Source of the DNA: Pantoea stewartii subsp. stewartii
Lineage (GTDB): Bacteria > Pseudomonadota > Gammaproteobacteria > Enterobacterales > Enterobacteriaceae
Assembly: GCF_008801695.1 (NCBI RefSeq)
Contig: NZ_VZPF01000024.1
Coordinates: forward strand, 1 to 61,107
Reading direction: 5' to 3'
DNA: 61,107 nt
Part shown: piece by piece, positions 1 to 11,354 of the stretch
Position numbering within the stretch: position 1 is the stretch's first letter
Layout: every line of letters begins with the position of its first letter
Program-made: the position numbers and the translations under genes
Notes under the pieces: generated by a model
The model's database searches: none
What the model was told of the DNA's origin: nothing
The model's input: the letters and a program-made list of their open reading frames with translations, nothing else

Positions 1-1
1 A

Positions 2-127
2 ATGGAGGCGAAGCGCCTCAAGGAGCCATGTCCGGTGTTTCACGCGATAGTGTCCATTAAAAAATGATGGACACTATTTTCCCGGAACCGGAGCCCGCTG
101 CACAGACGGTTTAAATGTGACGCTTAC
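2..127 (-). mobile_element. Left copy of a 126-bp terminal repeat, probable IS66-family IS end
   Basis: Bases 2-127 are the exact reverse complement of 60982-61107. Read leftward from base 127, the outer end begins GTAAGCGTCACATTT. IS66-family insertion sequences typically have terminal inverted repeats starting GTAA, so this is probably the outermost part of such an element inserted downstream of ilvH. No transposase coding is visible because the window stops inside the element. The repeat contains a hairpin with 11-bp arms (47-57 and 67-77, core TAGTGTCCAT) and a smaller stem at 4-18. Family assignment rests only on the end sequence, so it is tentative; the repeat itself is certain. Confidence 0.55.
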
Positions 128-145
128 GTAAACCTTGTTCTGCAC

Positions 146-177
146 AAAAAAGAAAAAACCCGGCATTTCGCCGGGTT
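146..177 (-). terminator. Rho-independent terminator of ilvIH
   Basis: The stem AACCCGGC/GCCGGGTT (157-164 with 170-177) has a 5-base loop. On the minus strand it is followed by a T-rich run. It lies about 30 bp after the ilvH stop codon. Confidence 0.85.
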
Positions 178-207
178 ACATTCGTTTTAGATCGTTACGG
201 CGCGTGA

Positions 208-699
208 TTAACGCATTATCCGTTCGCCACGTGAAACACCAACGATGCCGGAGCGCGCGACTTCTACAATTTCAGCCACTTCGCGTACCGTGCTTAAGAA
301 TGCATCCAGCTTATCGCTGGTGCCTGCCAGCTGAACCGTGTAAAGCGAAGGCGTCACATCAATAATCTGGCCCCGGAAAATTTCTGCGCTGCGCTTTACC
401 TCTTCGCGGCCATAACCTGTCGCCTGAATTTTCACCAGCATAATTTCACGTTCGACGTAAGCGCCCTGCCCTAACTCGGTCACACGCAAAACATCGACCA
501 GCTTGTGCAGCTGTTTCTCAATCTGCTCCAGGACTTTCTGGTCGCCAACAGTCTGAATCGTCATGCGTGACAGCGTAGGATCGTCCGTGGGCGCAACCGT
601 CAGGCTCTCAATGTTGTAGCCACGCTGTGAAAAGAGGCCAACAACACGAGACAATGCGCCGGATTCGTTTTCCAGCAAAACCGATAAAATGCGACGCAT
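208..699 (-). CDS. ilvH: Acetolactate synthase III, small regulatory subunit
   Basis: IlvH is the regulatory subunit of acetohydroxyacid synthase III, the first common enzyme of valine, leucine and isoleucine synthesis. It binds valine and confers feedback inhibition on IlvI. The start at 699 gives 163 aa beginning [19 protein letters not shown], the same length and start as in E. coli. An N-terminal ACT domain (about residues 1-75) is followed by the family C-terminal domain. An upstream in-frame ATG at 729 lies inside ilvI and would add ten residues not found in the family. It follows ilvI with only two bases between the genes, so the two are cotranscribed and probably translationally coupled. 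Confidence 0.95.
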   Translation of the reverse strand: MRRILSVLLENESGALSRVVGLFSQRGYNIESLTVAPTDDPTLSRMTIQTVGDQKVLEQIEKQLHKLVDVLRVTELGQGAYVEREIMLVKIQATGYGREEVKRSAEIFRGQIIDVTPSLYTVQLAGTSDKLDAFLSTVREVAEIVEVARSGIVGVSRGERIMR

Positions 700-701
700 A
701 A

Positions 702-2426
702 TTAAGTCCTCTCCGTTTTGCTCAACCACATCTCATCCATACTGCCACCGCGAATCTGCATCGGGTAAACATGCTCACTGCCGTCAACGTTAACATCAAC
801 AAACACCAGTCGTCCTTTTGCCAGAGTTTCCAGTGCCAGCGTCAGCTTCTCTTCCAGCTCCGCTGGATGACTGATGGCAATGCCTACGTGACCATAGGCC
901 TCCGCCAGGCGAACGAAATCAGGCAATGATTCCATATAAGACTGAGAATGGCGGCCAGAGTAAATCATGTCCTGCCACTGTTTCACCATGCCCAGGAAGC
1001 GGTTGTTCAGGTTCAGCACTAATACCGGCAGATCATACTGGAGCGCGGTCGAAAGCTCCTGAATGTTCATCTGAATACTGCCATCGCCCGTCACGCAAAT
1101 CACCGTTTCGTCAGGCAGCGCCATTTTGACACCCAGCGCGGCAGGCAGGCCGAAGCCCATGGTGCCGAGGCCACCAGAGTTAATCCAGCGACGGGGTTTA
1201 TCAAAGGTGTAGTAGAGCGCGGCAAACATCTGATGCTGCCCTACGTCCGATGTCACGTAAGCATCACCATTAGTAAGACGGCAGATGGTTTCGATCACGG
1301 CCTGGGGTTTGATTTTGTCACTGGTACGATCGTAGGCAAGGCACTGACGTCCGCGCCAGGTCTCAATCGACTGCCACCAGTCACGCAGACTGTCTAACTG
1401 CTGCTTCGCCTCCGTGTGATCAAGCAGTTCCAGCATCTGCTGTAACGTCTGTTTTGCATCGCCCACAATCGGAATATCCGCGGAGACCGTTTTGGAAATC
1501 GACGTCGGATCGATATCAATATGCATCACGGTGGCGTTCGGGCAGTATTTTGCCAGATTGTTGGTGGTGCGATCGTCAAAACGTACACCAACGCCGAAGA
1601 TCAAATCGGCATTGTGCATCGTCATATTCGCTTCGTAGGTGCCGTGCATACCGAGCATACCTACGCACTGGCGATGGCTGCCAGGGAACGCACCCAGCCC
1701 CATCAGTGAAGTCGTGACCGGAATATTCAGGCGCTCAGCCAGCTGCAACAGCTCGGCTTCACACGACGACGTAATGGCACCGCCGCCGGCATAGATAACC
1801 GGCTTATGCGCCGCCAGTAAGGTTTGTAACGCACGCTTAATCTGGCCTTTATGGCCCTGAATTGTCGGATTATACGAGCGCATGCTCACTTCCTGCGGAT
1901 AGTGATAAGGCAGCTTATTCGCAGGATTAAGGATATCTTTTGGCAGATCGATAACCACCGGTCCCGGGCGACCGCTGGATGCCAGCCAGAAAGCTTTTTT
2001 CAGTACCGTCGGGATCTCTTCGGTGTTTTTCACCAGAAAACTGTGTTTCACCACCGGGCGGGAAATCCCCACCATGTCACATTCCTGGAAGGCATCATAA
2101 CCAATCAGCGAAGACGGCACCTGACCCGACAGAATGACTAACGGAATAGAATCCATATAGGCGGTCGCGATACCGGTGATCGCATTGGTTGCACCCGGCC
2201 CGGACGTCACCAGCACCACACCGACTTCACCGGTTGCGCGTGCCAGACCATCGGCCATGTGGACCGCACCCTGCTCGTGGCGGACCAGAACATGGTCGAT
2301 GCCCCCCACAGTTTGCAGTGCATCATAGATATCGAGTACTGCGCCACCCGGATAACCGAACACTTGCTTCACGCCCTGGTCGATCAACGACCGGACGACC
2401 ATTTCGGCTCCTGACAACATCTCCAT
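702..2426 (-). CDS. ilvI: Acetolactate synthase III, large catalytic subunit
   Basis: IlvI is the thiamin diphosphate- and FAD-dependent catalytic subunit that condenses two pyruvates, or pyruvate with 2-oxobutyrate. From the ATG at 2426 the product is 574 aa, as in E. coli, and starts [20 protein letters not shown] Shine-Dalgarno lies just upstream, which decides against the longer frame opening at 2459. The N-terminal TPP-binding domain carries the catalytic Glu motif [13 protein letters not shown], a central domain follows, and the C-terminal TPP/metal motif GDGSIQMN is intact. In E. coli the promoter is Lrp-activated; the long AT-rich upstream region here would fit that, but no specific Lrp site was assigned. 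Confidence 0.96.
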   Translation of the reverse strand: MEMLSGAEMVVRSLIDQGVKQVFGYPGGAVLDIYDALQTVGGIDHVLVRHEQGAVHMADGLARATGEVGVVLVTSGPGATNAITGIATAYMDSIPLVILSGQVPSSLIGYDAFQECDMVGISRPVVKHSFLVKNTEEIPTVLKKAFWLASSGRPGPVVIDLPKDILNPANKLPYHYPQEVSMRSYNPTIQGHKGQIKRALQTLLAAHKPVIYAGGGAITSSCEAELLQLAERLNIPVTTSLMGLGAFPGSHRQCVGMLGMHGTYEANMTMHNADLIFGVGVRFDDRTTNNLAKYCPNATVMHIDIDPTSISKTVSADIPIVGDAKQTLQQMLELLDHTEAKQQLDSLRDWWQSIETWRGRQCLAYDRTSDKIKPQAVIETICRLTNGDAYVTSDVGQHQMFAALYYTFDKPRRWINSGGLGTMGFGLPAALGVKMALPDETVICVTGDGSIQMNIQELSTALQYDLPVLVLNLNNRFLGMVKQWQDMIYSGRHSQSYMESLPDFVRLAEAYGHVGIAISHPAELEEKLTLALETLAKGRLVFVDVNVDGSEHVYPMQIRGGSMDEMWLSKTERT

Positions 2427-3095
2427 TTTCTGCCTCCCGGCTTGAGGAACTGAATCCACTGGCGACGGCTTTTCCGCTAGCCATATGCATCCTGCCCTGT
2501 TTCGCCAATTAAAATCAAAACCTTATGTTTTTGCTAAGACCGCAGAACTCATTTCTGCGATCCAGATACAGAGAATTCTGCTGGGTTAATTTTTCTAAGA
2601 GTAGGTCGATTACCATAACCGTAGAAAAACGGGCTGGCAAACGCCAAACGCATTTGATGAAAGGCGGCGGGATTCAAAGCCTCTGCTCGCCAACTTTTGC
2701 CTGCGATTATTAAACTAAATACGTTCAATAATGGCAGAGGAAAATGCTGTGAATGATATTTTTTGTAGCCATATCTAAGAAATAAAAAAAACCTATGACG
2801 GACGGACTCAGCCAGCCATCTTTTCCTCATGCGTTTTTATGGCGTAATTATCTTATAAAAATTTAAAGCGCATGAGATTATGCTGCCTGAGATGGCCTGA
2901 TTATGGATAAAGCGATACTGGAATATTAATTTATCATTATATTTCATCACCTTAAAAAGCAGCCTTTCTTCTGCAACCCCGTATCAGCAGTAATGAACGT
3001 CATGGGTTCTGTCCGCCTCGTTTAATACTCTGTGAGCGTCAAAAATGTCAGAACATTTTTCTTTGTGGCGGCTGAAAATAACCCTTCGCTTATGG
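2427..3095. other. Long AT-rich intergenic region where leuO is expected
   Basis: In E. coli the LysR-type gene leuO lies between ilvI and the leu operon. Here nothing in either strand resembles LeuO. Only short unconvincing frames occur (for example 2549-2830 minus and 2525-2713 plus). The stretch from about 2690 to 2970 is clearly AT-rich compared with the flanking genes, which fits a region bound by Lrp or H-NS. It must hold the ilvIH promoter, which I could not place confidently. Confidence 0.6.
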
Positions 3096-3124
3096 TTGAC
3101 ATCGATTGTTGATTCCAGTACCAA
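3096..3124 (+). promoter_or_regulatory. leu operon promoter
   Basis: A perfect -35 box TTGACA (3096-3101) is followed by a 17-base spacer and the -10 box TACCAA (3119-3124). Both the boxes and the spacer end TTCCAG resemble the known E. coli leu promoter. It lies about 35 bp before the leader peptide start. Confidence 0.75.
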
Positions 3125-3157
3125 TAGATGCAGCAAAAAATTCACGGGGTTTGAAAC

Positions 3158-3241
3158 ATGTCACGTTCTTTTCGTCTATCAGGTCTACTACTTATCGCAA
3201 ATTCTCTGCGCGGTAGACTTGTGGGCGAAATCAAACACTGA
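3158..3241 (+). CDS. leuL: leu operon leader peptide
   Basis: A 27-codon frame starts [16 protein letters not shown] and ends VGEIKH. Six of its codons are leucine, including three consecutive ones at residues 10-12. The E. coli leader has the same GLLL core and length. Ribosome stalling at these codons when leucyl-tRNA is scarce should favour the antiterminator and allow leuABCD expression. It sits between the leu promoter and the attenuator at 3264-3289. It is too short for standard ORF calling but is well supported by position and composition. Confidence 0.9.
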   Translation: MSRSFRLSGLLLIANSLRGRLVGEIKH

Positions 3242-3263
3242 TTCGAACCTGCTAAAAGTTAAA

Positions 3264-3289
3264 AACCCGCGCCTGTCGCGGGTTTTTTT
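3264..3289 (+). terminator. leu attenuator terminator
   Basis: The stem AACCCGCG/CGCGGGTT with a 5-base loop is followed by seven T residues. It lies 22 bp after leuL and 40 bp before leuA, the arrangement expected for transcription attenuation. Confidence 0.9.
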
Positions 3290-3329
3290 ATGCTCGTTGC
3301 AAGGCAAGAAACGCAAAAGGATGAACACG

Positions 3330-5986
<2,657 letters not shown>

Positions 5987-5990
5987 TAAA

Positions 5991-7388
5991 ATGAAAACTT
6001 TATACCAGAAGTTATTTGATGCACATGTCGTTCACGAAGCGCCGAATGAAACGCCGCTGCTCTATATTGACCGTCACCTGATTCATGAGGTGACCTCACC
6101 GCAGGCGTTTGATGGCTTGCGGGCGCACGGTCGTAAAGTGCGCCAGCCGTCGAAAACCTTCGCCACCATGGATCACAACGTTTCTACCCAGACCAAAGAT
6201 ATTCATGCCTCGGGTGAAATGGCCCGTATTCAGATGCAGGAGCTGATCAAGAACTGTGCGGAATTTGGCGTGCAGTTATATGACCTGAATCACCCGTTCC
6301 AGGGCATCGTGCACGTCATCGGTCCGGAACAAGGCATGACCTTACCGGGCATGACCATTGTCTGCGGTGACTCGCACACGGCTACACACGGCGCTTTTGG
6401 CTCGCTGGCCTTCGGTATCGGTACCTCTGAAGTCGAGCATGTTTTTGCCACCCAAACCCTGAAACAGGGCCGTGCTAAAACCATGAAGATTGAAGTGACA
6501 GGTACGGTTGCCCCGGGCATTACGGCGAAAGACATCGTGCTGGCCATTATCGGCAAAACCGGCAGCGCGGGCGGTACCGGCCATGTTGTCGAATTCTGTG
6601 GTTCCGCGATCGAAGCGCTGAGCATGGAAGGCCGCATGACGCTGTGTAACATGGCTATCGAGATGGGCGCAAAAGCCGGTCTGGTGGCTCCCGATGAAAC
6701 CACCTTCGCCTACCTGAAAGGACGTCAGTTTTCACCGGAAGGTGAGAAATGGGCGCAGGCCGTTGAATACTGGCGCACGCTGAAGTCCGATCCGGACGCG
6801 AAATTTGACCGCGTCGTGACGCTGCGTGCAGAAGAGATCGCCCCGCAGGTTACCTGGGGAACGAACCCTGGGCAGGTTATCGCGGTGGATGCGCAGATTC
6901 CCGACCCGGCCTCGTTTGCGGATCCCGTGGAGCGGGCATCCGCAGAGAAGGCGCTGGCTTATATGAACCTGCAACCCGGTATCAAACTGACCGACGTCAG
7001 CATCGATAAAGTCTTTATTGGTTCCTGCACTAACTCGCGCATCGAAGATCTGCGCGCCGCCGCCGCGATTGCCAAAGGGCGTAAAGTTGCGCCGGGCGTT
7101 CAGGCTCTGGTGGTGCCAGGTTCAGGCCCGGTTAAAGCCCAGGCCGAAGCCGAAGGGCTGGATAAGATCTTTATTGAGGCCGGATTTGAATGGCGCCTGC
7201 CTGGCTGCTCCATGTGTCTGGCGATGAATAACGACCGCCTGAATCCCGGCGAGCGTTGTGCTTCAACCAGTAACCGTAACTTCGAAGGCCGCCAGGGCCG
7301 TGGGGGACGGACACATTTGGTCAGCCCGGCGATGGCCGCTGCTGCTGCCGTTAATGGCCATTTCGCTGATATTCGCAGCCTGACATAA
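5991..7388 (+). CDS. leuC: 3-isopropylmalate dehydratase, large subunit
   Basis: LeuC is the aconitase-like [4Fe-4S] large subunit of isopropylmalate isomerase. The ATG at 5991 gives 465 aa starting [14 protein letters not shown], matching the E. coli start. Cluster-ligand cysteines are visible in the FIGSCTNSR and [10 protein letters not shown] motifs, and the GDSHTATHG active-site segment is present. The frame also opens upstream at 5916, but that part overlaps leuB and is rejected. Four bases separate it from leuB. Confidence 0.96.
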   Translation: MKTLYQKLFDAHVVHEAPNETPLLYIDRHLIHEVTSPQAFDGLRAHGRKVRQPSKTFATMDHNVSTQTKDIHASGEMARIQMQELIKNCAEFGVQLYDLNHPFQGIVHVIGPEQGMTLPGMTIVCGDSHTATHGAFGSLAFGIGTSEVEHVFATQTLKQGRAKTMKIEVTGTVAPGITAKDIVLAIIGKTGSAGGTGHVVEFCGSAIEALSMEGRMTLCNMAIEMGAKAGLVAPDETTFAYLKGRQFSPEGEKWAQAVEYWRTLKSDPDAKFDRVVTLRAEEIAPQVTWGTNPGQVIAVDAQIPDPASFADPVERASAEKALAYMNLQPGIKLTDVSIDKVFIGSCTNSRIEDLRAAAAIAKGRKVAPGVQALVVPGSGPVKAQAEAEGLDKIFIEAGFEWRLPGCSMCLAMNNDRLNPGERCASTSNRNFEGRQGRGGRTHLVSPAMAAAAAVNGHFADIRSLT

Positions 7389-7398
7389 GGACTCCATC

Positions 7399-8004
7399 AT
7401 GGCAGAAAAATTTACGCAACATACGGGTTTGGTGGTGCCACTGGATGCCGCTAACGTCGACACCGACGCCATCATTCCAAAGCAGTTTTTGCAGAAAGTG
7501 ACGCGTGTTGCTTTCGGTGCGCATCTGTTTAACGACTGGCGTTTCCTGGACGATCACGGCCTGGAGCCTAATCCGGATTTCGTGCTCAACTTCCCGGAGT
7601 ACAAAGGGGCATCCATCCTGCTGGCACGTGAAAACTTTGGCTGTGGTTCGTCACGTGAGCATGCGCCATGGGCACTGACCGATTACGGTTTTAAAGTCGT
7701 CATCGCGCCGAGCTTTGCCGATATTTTTTATGGCAACAGCTTTAATAACCAACTGCTGCCGGTCACGTTGACTGAGGAGCAGGTAGACGAATTGTTTACC
7801 CTGGTAAAAGCCCGTCCGGGCATCCGCTTCGAAGTGGATCTGGAAGCGCAGGTGGTTAAAGCCGGCGACAAGACCTACAGCTTTAAGATTGATGATTTCC
7901 GTCGCCACTGCATGCTGAACGGACTGGACAGCATCGGCCTGACGCTGCAGCACGAAAGCGCGATTTCAGCTTACGAAAATAACCAGCCCGCCTTTATGCG
8001 CTAA
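7399..8004 (+). CDS. leuD: 3-isopropylmalate dehydratase, small subunit
   Basis: LeuD is the swivel-domain small subunit that pairs with LeuC to isomerise 2- to 3-isopropylmalate. The 201-aa product has the E. coli length and starts [16 protein letters not shown]. The motif [15 protein letters not shown] contains the conserved active-site Ser-Arg. It is the last gene of leuABCD, ten bases after leuC, and is followed by a strong terminator. Confidence 0.96.
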   Translation: MAEKFTQHTGLVVPLDAANVDTDAIIPKQFLQKVTRVAFGAHLFNDWRFLDDHGLEPNPDFVLNFPEYKGASILLARENFGCGSSREHAPWALTDYGFKVVIAPSFADIFYGNSFNNQLLPVTLTEEQVDELFTLVKARPGIRFEVDLEAQVVKAGDKTYSFKIDDFRRHCMLNGLDSIGLTLQHESAISAYENNQPAFMR

Positions 8005-8023
8005 GCTTCGTTATCACCGTACG

Positions 8024-8051
8024 GCCCGGTCTGCTGACCGGGCTTTTTTTT
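8024..8051 (+). terminator. leuABCD terminator
   Basis: The stem GCCCGGT/ACCGGGC with a 6-base loop is followed by eight T residues, 20 bp after leuD. It points only rightward; the facing setA has no matching T-run. Confidence 0.92.
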
Positions 8052-8076
8052 GTCCTGCGCATCTCACAGGCGCGGA

Positions 8077-9255
8077 TCACGCCTCTTTGACTCTTCTGAT
8101 CATCACCAACGTAACCAGCGAAATCGCTGCAATCACCCAGTACACACTGCCGTGCCCAAAATGTTCAACCAGCGCACCCTGACATAGCCCCGCCAGGATA
8201 ATCCCGGTCGAAATGCTGTTAGTAAACAGGGTGGTGGCCGCGCCCGCCCGTCCAGGCATCAGATCCTGAAACCACAACATGCCAATGCCTGCGACCACGC
8301 CGATAAACAGGGCGTTAAACACCTGCAGGATCAGCAGCGCCAGATGGCTGTGAAACAGGATAAGGCCGCTGTAGAACACGACGGCAGCAGCCACGGCGGC
8401 GGCCATCATATTCCGCTTGCCCCATCGTTTGGCGTAAAAGCCCGCCACGATCATGACCGGGATCTCCAGCCCGGCAGCCGTACCCATTAAGATTCCGGCC
8501 AGATTTTCAGGTAAGCCCAGATCCGTACTGATCCATAACGGCATGTCGATGATATACATGGTGTTGCAGGTCCACATCAGCGTCGATGCGGCAAACAAAA
8601 TACGCACATCACGAATACGCCAGCCACTCAGCGGAATTCCGCCTGACTGCATCAGGGACGCGGTGCGCGGCACCGAGGGCACCGTGAACCAGATCAGCAG
8701 AAAACAGAGAAAAAACAGCCCGGCGGCCACGCTGAACAACGTGACAAAGCCAAAATTCAGCGCCAGCGCAAATGACAATGGCGGGCCAATCACCCAGGCC
8801 AGCGAGACCTGAGCACGCATGATAGAGCTGAACATCACCACTTCGCGCGAAGCACTGTCGGCATATTCACGCGCCAGGGCAAAAAGCTGCGGCATGGCGA
8901 CATTCGCCAGCGACGACAGCAGTACGCCCAGCGTTATCAGCGTCAGATAATGGCGGGTAAAGGCGAACAGGAGCGCGTTTGCCAATGCCAGCATGCAGCA
9001 CAGCAAGATGCTATTGCGGCGATCGCCGACCCGGTCGGAACGTTTTGCGATCATCATGCTCACCACAATCCCGGCAACGGCATTGAGGGTAAAAAACAGC
9101 CCAACCCACAGCGGCGGCACCTGCACTTCTCGCGATAAAAACAGGCTCAGCGTCGGTGCCTGAAGCGCGCCCGCTACGCCGAGGATAAAGGCGGTCACCA
9201 TAAAAGCGAAAAACACTGGATTGAAACGGCGCGAGAATGCTAACAAAGATTTCAT
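8077..9255 (-). CDS. setA: Sugar efflux transporter (SetA type, MFS)
   Basis: This 392-aa inner-membrane protein of the major facilitator superfamily has about 12 hydrophobic segments. It aligns throughout with E. coli SetA: VAGALQAPTLSLFLSREV near the N-terminus, TLMWTCNTMYIIDMPLWIS in the middle, and GMLWFQDLMPGRAGAATTLF in the C-terminal half. Set proteins export glucose, lactose and glucoside analogues. In E. coli setA is cotranscribed with the sRNA SgrS under SgrR control and contributes to relief of sugar-phosphate stress. The same order is kept here: the sgrS-like RNA lies just upstream on the same strand and sgrR diverges from it. Confidence 0.92.
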   Translation of the reverse strand: MKSLLAFSRRFNPVFFAFMVTAFILGVAGALQAPTLSLFLSREVQVPPLWVGLFFTLNAVAGIVVSMMIAKRSDRVGDRRNSILLCCMLALANALLFAFTRHYLTLITLGVLLSSLANVAMPQLFALAREYADSASREVVMFSSIMRAQVSLAWVIGPPLSFALALNFGFVTLFSVAAGLFFLCFLLIWFTVPSVPRTASLMQSGGIPLSGWRIRDVRILFAASTLMWTCNTMYIIDMPLWISTDLGLPENLAGILMGTAAGLEIPVMIVAGFYAKRWGKRNMMAAAVAAAVVFYSGLILFHSHLALLILQVFNALFIGVVAGIGMLWFQDLMPGRAGAATTLFTNSISTGIILAGLCQGALVEHFGHGSVYWVIAAISLVTLVMIRRVKEA

Positions 9256-9318
9256 GCCTTATCCCTGACAGAACAACAATAGAAACGGGAAGCGTGTCCC
9301 CCGACCATAACCTGCAAC

Positions 9319-9460
9319 GTAAAAAAAACCAGCAGAATAACTCTGCTGGCAAAATCGTAGCACACTACTCAGAAGGGACGGGCATCGCTGCCGTCCATGT
9401 CAGAGCGCCATCCATCGCTGAATGCCTCCCGCTCTTCCAATGCGAGAAAGTTTGCCTCTA
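9319..9460 (-). ncRNA. sgrS: SgrS-like glucose-phosphate stress sRNA
   Basis: The minus strand between setA and divergent sgrR ends in the hairpin CCAGCAGA/TCTGCTGG (9329-9349) followed by eight T residues, very like the 3' end of E. coli SgrS. Upstream lies CTGAGTAGTG (9363-9372), resembling the SgrS segment CTGAGTATTG that pairs with the ptsG ribosome-binding site. The 5' end is not determined; I place it near 9460. I found no convincing sgrT: the only frames reaching this region are under 20 codons and do not resemble SgrT. Location between setA and sgrR is exactly that of sgrS in E. coli. Confidence 0.72.
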
Positions 9461-9508
9461 AAATAGGGCAGGAAAAACAGAGCAGGTTTCAGAGGGAGTT
9501 CCTCTTTT

Positions 9509-11170
9509 ATGTCGTCATCACGTCTGAAGCAGCAGTTCATTCGTCTGTGGCAGAGCTGTCAGGGGCAATCGCAGGAAACCACCCTGGGTGAACTGGCCGA
9601 CGCCCTGCACTGTTCACGTCGCCATATGCGGAACCTGCTTAACAGGATGCAGGAAGCCGGCTGGCTCACCTGGCAGGCGGAGGCCGGACGGAGCAAGCGA
9701 TCCGTGCTCACCTTCTGCTACACCGGACTAACCTTGCAGCAGCAGCGCGCTGAAGACCTGCTGGAACAAGATCGTATTGATCAACTGGTGCAGCTTGTCG
9801 GCGATAAAGATCAGGTCAGACAGATGATCAGCGCGCATCTGGGCCGCAGTTTCCGGCAGGGAAAACATATTCTGCGCGTCCTCTACTATCGCCCTCTGCT
9901 CAATCTGCTGCCTGGATCGCCCCTGCGTCGGTCAGAAACCCATATCGCTCGTCAGATTTTTAGCGGTCTGACACGCATAAATGAGGAAAAAGGGGAAATC
10001 GAAGCCGATATCGCTCATCACTGGCAGCAACATTCGGATCGACACTGGCGCTTTTATTTACGTCCGGCTATCCGTTTCCATCATGGCCGGGAACTCGACA
10101 TGGACGATGTGATTGCCAGCCTTGAGCGCCTGCGCCAGCATCCGCTGTTTTCCCATCTTCAGCGACTTGACTCCCCTGCCCCCTGGACGCTGGATATCTA
10201 TTTAGATCAGCCCGACAGCTGGCTACCCTGGCTGTTGGGCAGCGTCAGCGCCATGATTCTGCCGCGCGAGTGGCCCGATATGCGCGATTTTGCCCGTCAG
10301 CCCATAGGGACAGGGCCCTATCGGGTCATCCGCAATCAGCAAAGTCAGCTGAAGATCGAAGCCTTCGACGACTACTTTGGCTATCGCGCCTTGATCGATG
10401 ACGTGTCGGTATGGGTGCTGCCCGAAATCAGTGACGAAGTGGTTTATGCCGGTGTTCGCCTGCAGGGCGAACAGGCCGATGAGAAACAGGAAGAGAGTCG
10501 GCTTGAAGAGGGCTGCTACTTTTTACTTTTTGACCAGCGCTCCGCGAAGGCAGGCGAACCGGGCATTCGACGCTGGCTTAGCTTCCTGCTTAACCCCATT
10601 GCCTTACTGAACAATGCGGATCTGGGTTAACAGCGTTACTGGTTTCCTGCTTACGGCCTGCTGCCCCGCTGGCACCACCGGCGCGATTTGACACCGGTAG
10701 AAAAACCCGCCGGTCTGACGCACCTGACGCTGACCGTTTATAACCAGCACATTGAGCACGTCAGTATCACCGATGCCTTGCGTCCACTACTGGCGCAACA
10801 CGACGTGACGCTGGACGTGCGTGAGGTCAGTTATGAATCCTGGCATCAGGGCACAGGTGAAAGCGATATCTGGCTCGGCAGCGTCAACTTTACCCTGCCC
10901 CTGGACTATTCTCTGTTTGCGCTGTTATACGAAGTCCCGTTGTTGCAGCACTGCCTGCCGGTGAACTGGCAGCAGGATGCTGCGCGCTGGCGTGAGAAAA
11001 CGCTCCCCCTTGCTGAATGGGCGAAACAGCTGGTTGAAAGCAACTGGCTTCATCCGTTGTTTCATCACTGGCTGCTGCTGGAAGGCCAGCGCAGTATGCG
11101 CGGAGTACGGATGAATACGCTGGGGTGGTTTGACTTTAAATCCGCCTGGTTTGCACCGCCTACGCTGTGA
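9509..11170 (+). pseudogene. sgrR: Transcriptional regulator SgrR, interrupted by an in-frame stop
   Basis: SgrR activates sgrS and setA during glucose-phosphate stress. It has an N-terminal winged-helix DNA-binding domain and a C-terminal solute-binding-like domain. From ATG 9509 the frame encodes 373 residues ([17 protein letters not shown]) up to TAA at 10628-10630. The same frame then continues without shift to 11170. Together this makes 553 codons, close to the 551 of E. coli SgrR, and both halves align with it: [14 protein letters not shown] in the helix-turn-helix, [13 protein letters not shown] right after the stop, and [19 protein letters not shown] at the end. Only one codon is wrong (E. 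coli has Tyr or Gln about there). The gene is probably recently inactivated, unless the stop is read through or is a sequencing error. Confidence 0.88.
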
Positions 11171-11209
11171 TCCTTTCCCGGCGGGCATTAAATGACTAGA
11201 ATGTGATGT

Positions 11210-11354
11210 TCTCAACGGGGTGCCTCTTTCCATCATGTCAGAGCGCTGAGATATACCCGTCGAACCTGAATCGGTTAAGGCCGACGTAGGGATTTGAGAG
11301 GCAACTTTGCTCAGATCCTTTGCGACTCAACCCTGCCGCTATAGGAGCGCAAAG
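11210..11354 (+). promoter_or_regulatory. TPP riboswitch (thi element, sroA-like) before thiB
   Basis: The segment carries the conserved thi-box elements: CGGGGTGCC near 11216, CGCTGAGATATACCC, CGAACCTGAATCGGTTAA and CGTAGGGA. Its outer helix pairs CTCAA (11211-11215) with TTGAG (11294-11298). Downstream, CTTTGCG (11318-11324) can pair with CGCAAAG (11348-11354), which abuts the GGAG Shine-Dalgarno and takes in the first base of the GTG start. TPP binding should therefore close translation initiation. In E. coli the same leader yields the small RNA SroA. Confidence 0.93.

Noticed and set aside
2549..2830. 93-codon minus-strand frame before ilvI, considered as a leuO remnant
   Set aside because: No LysR helix-turn-helix or other LeuO similarity; low-complexity and AT-rich.
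9237..9461. 74-codon plus-strand frame over sgrS
   Set aside because: It runs antisense through the sgrS terminator and setA start; no support as a protein.
10631..11170. Treating the second sgrR half as a separate gene starting at 10688
   Set aside because: It is in frame with the first half, the aligned sequence resumes immediately after the stop, and no Shine-Dalgarno precedes 10688.
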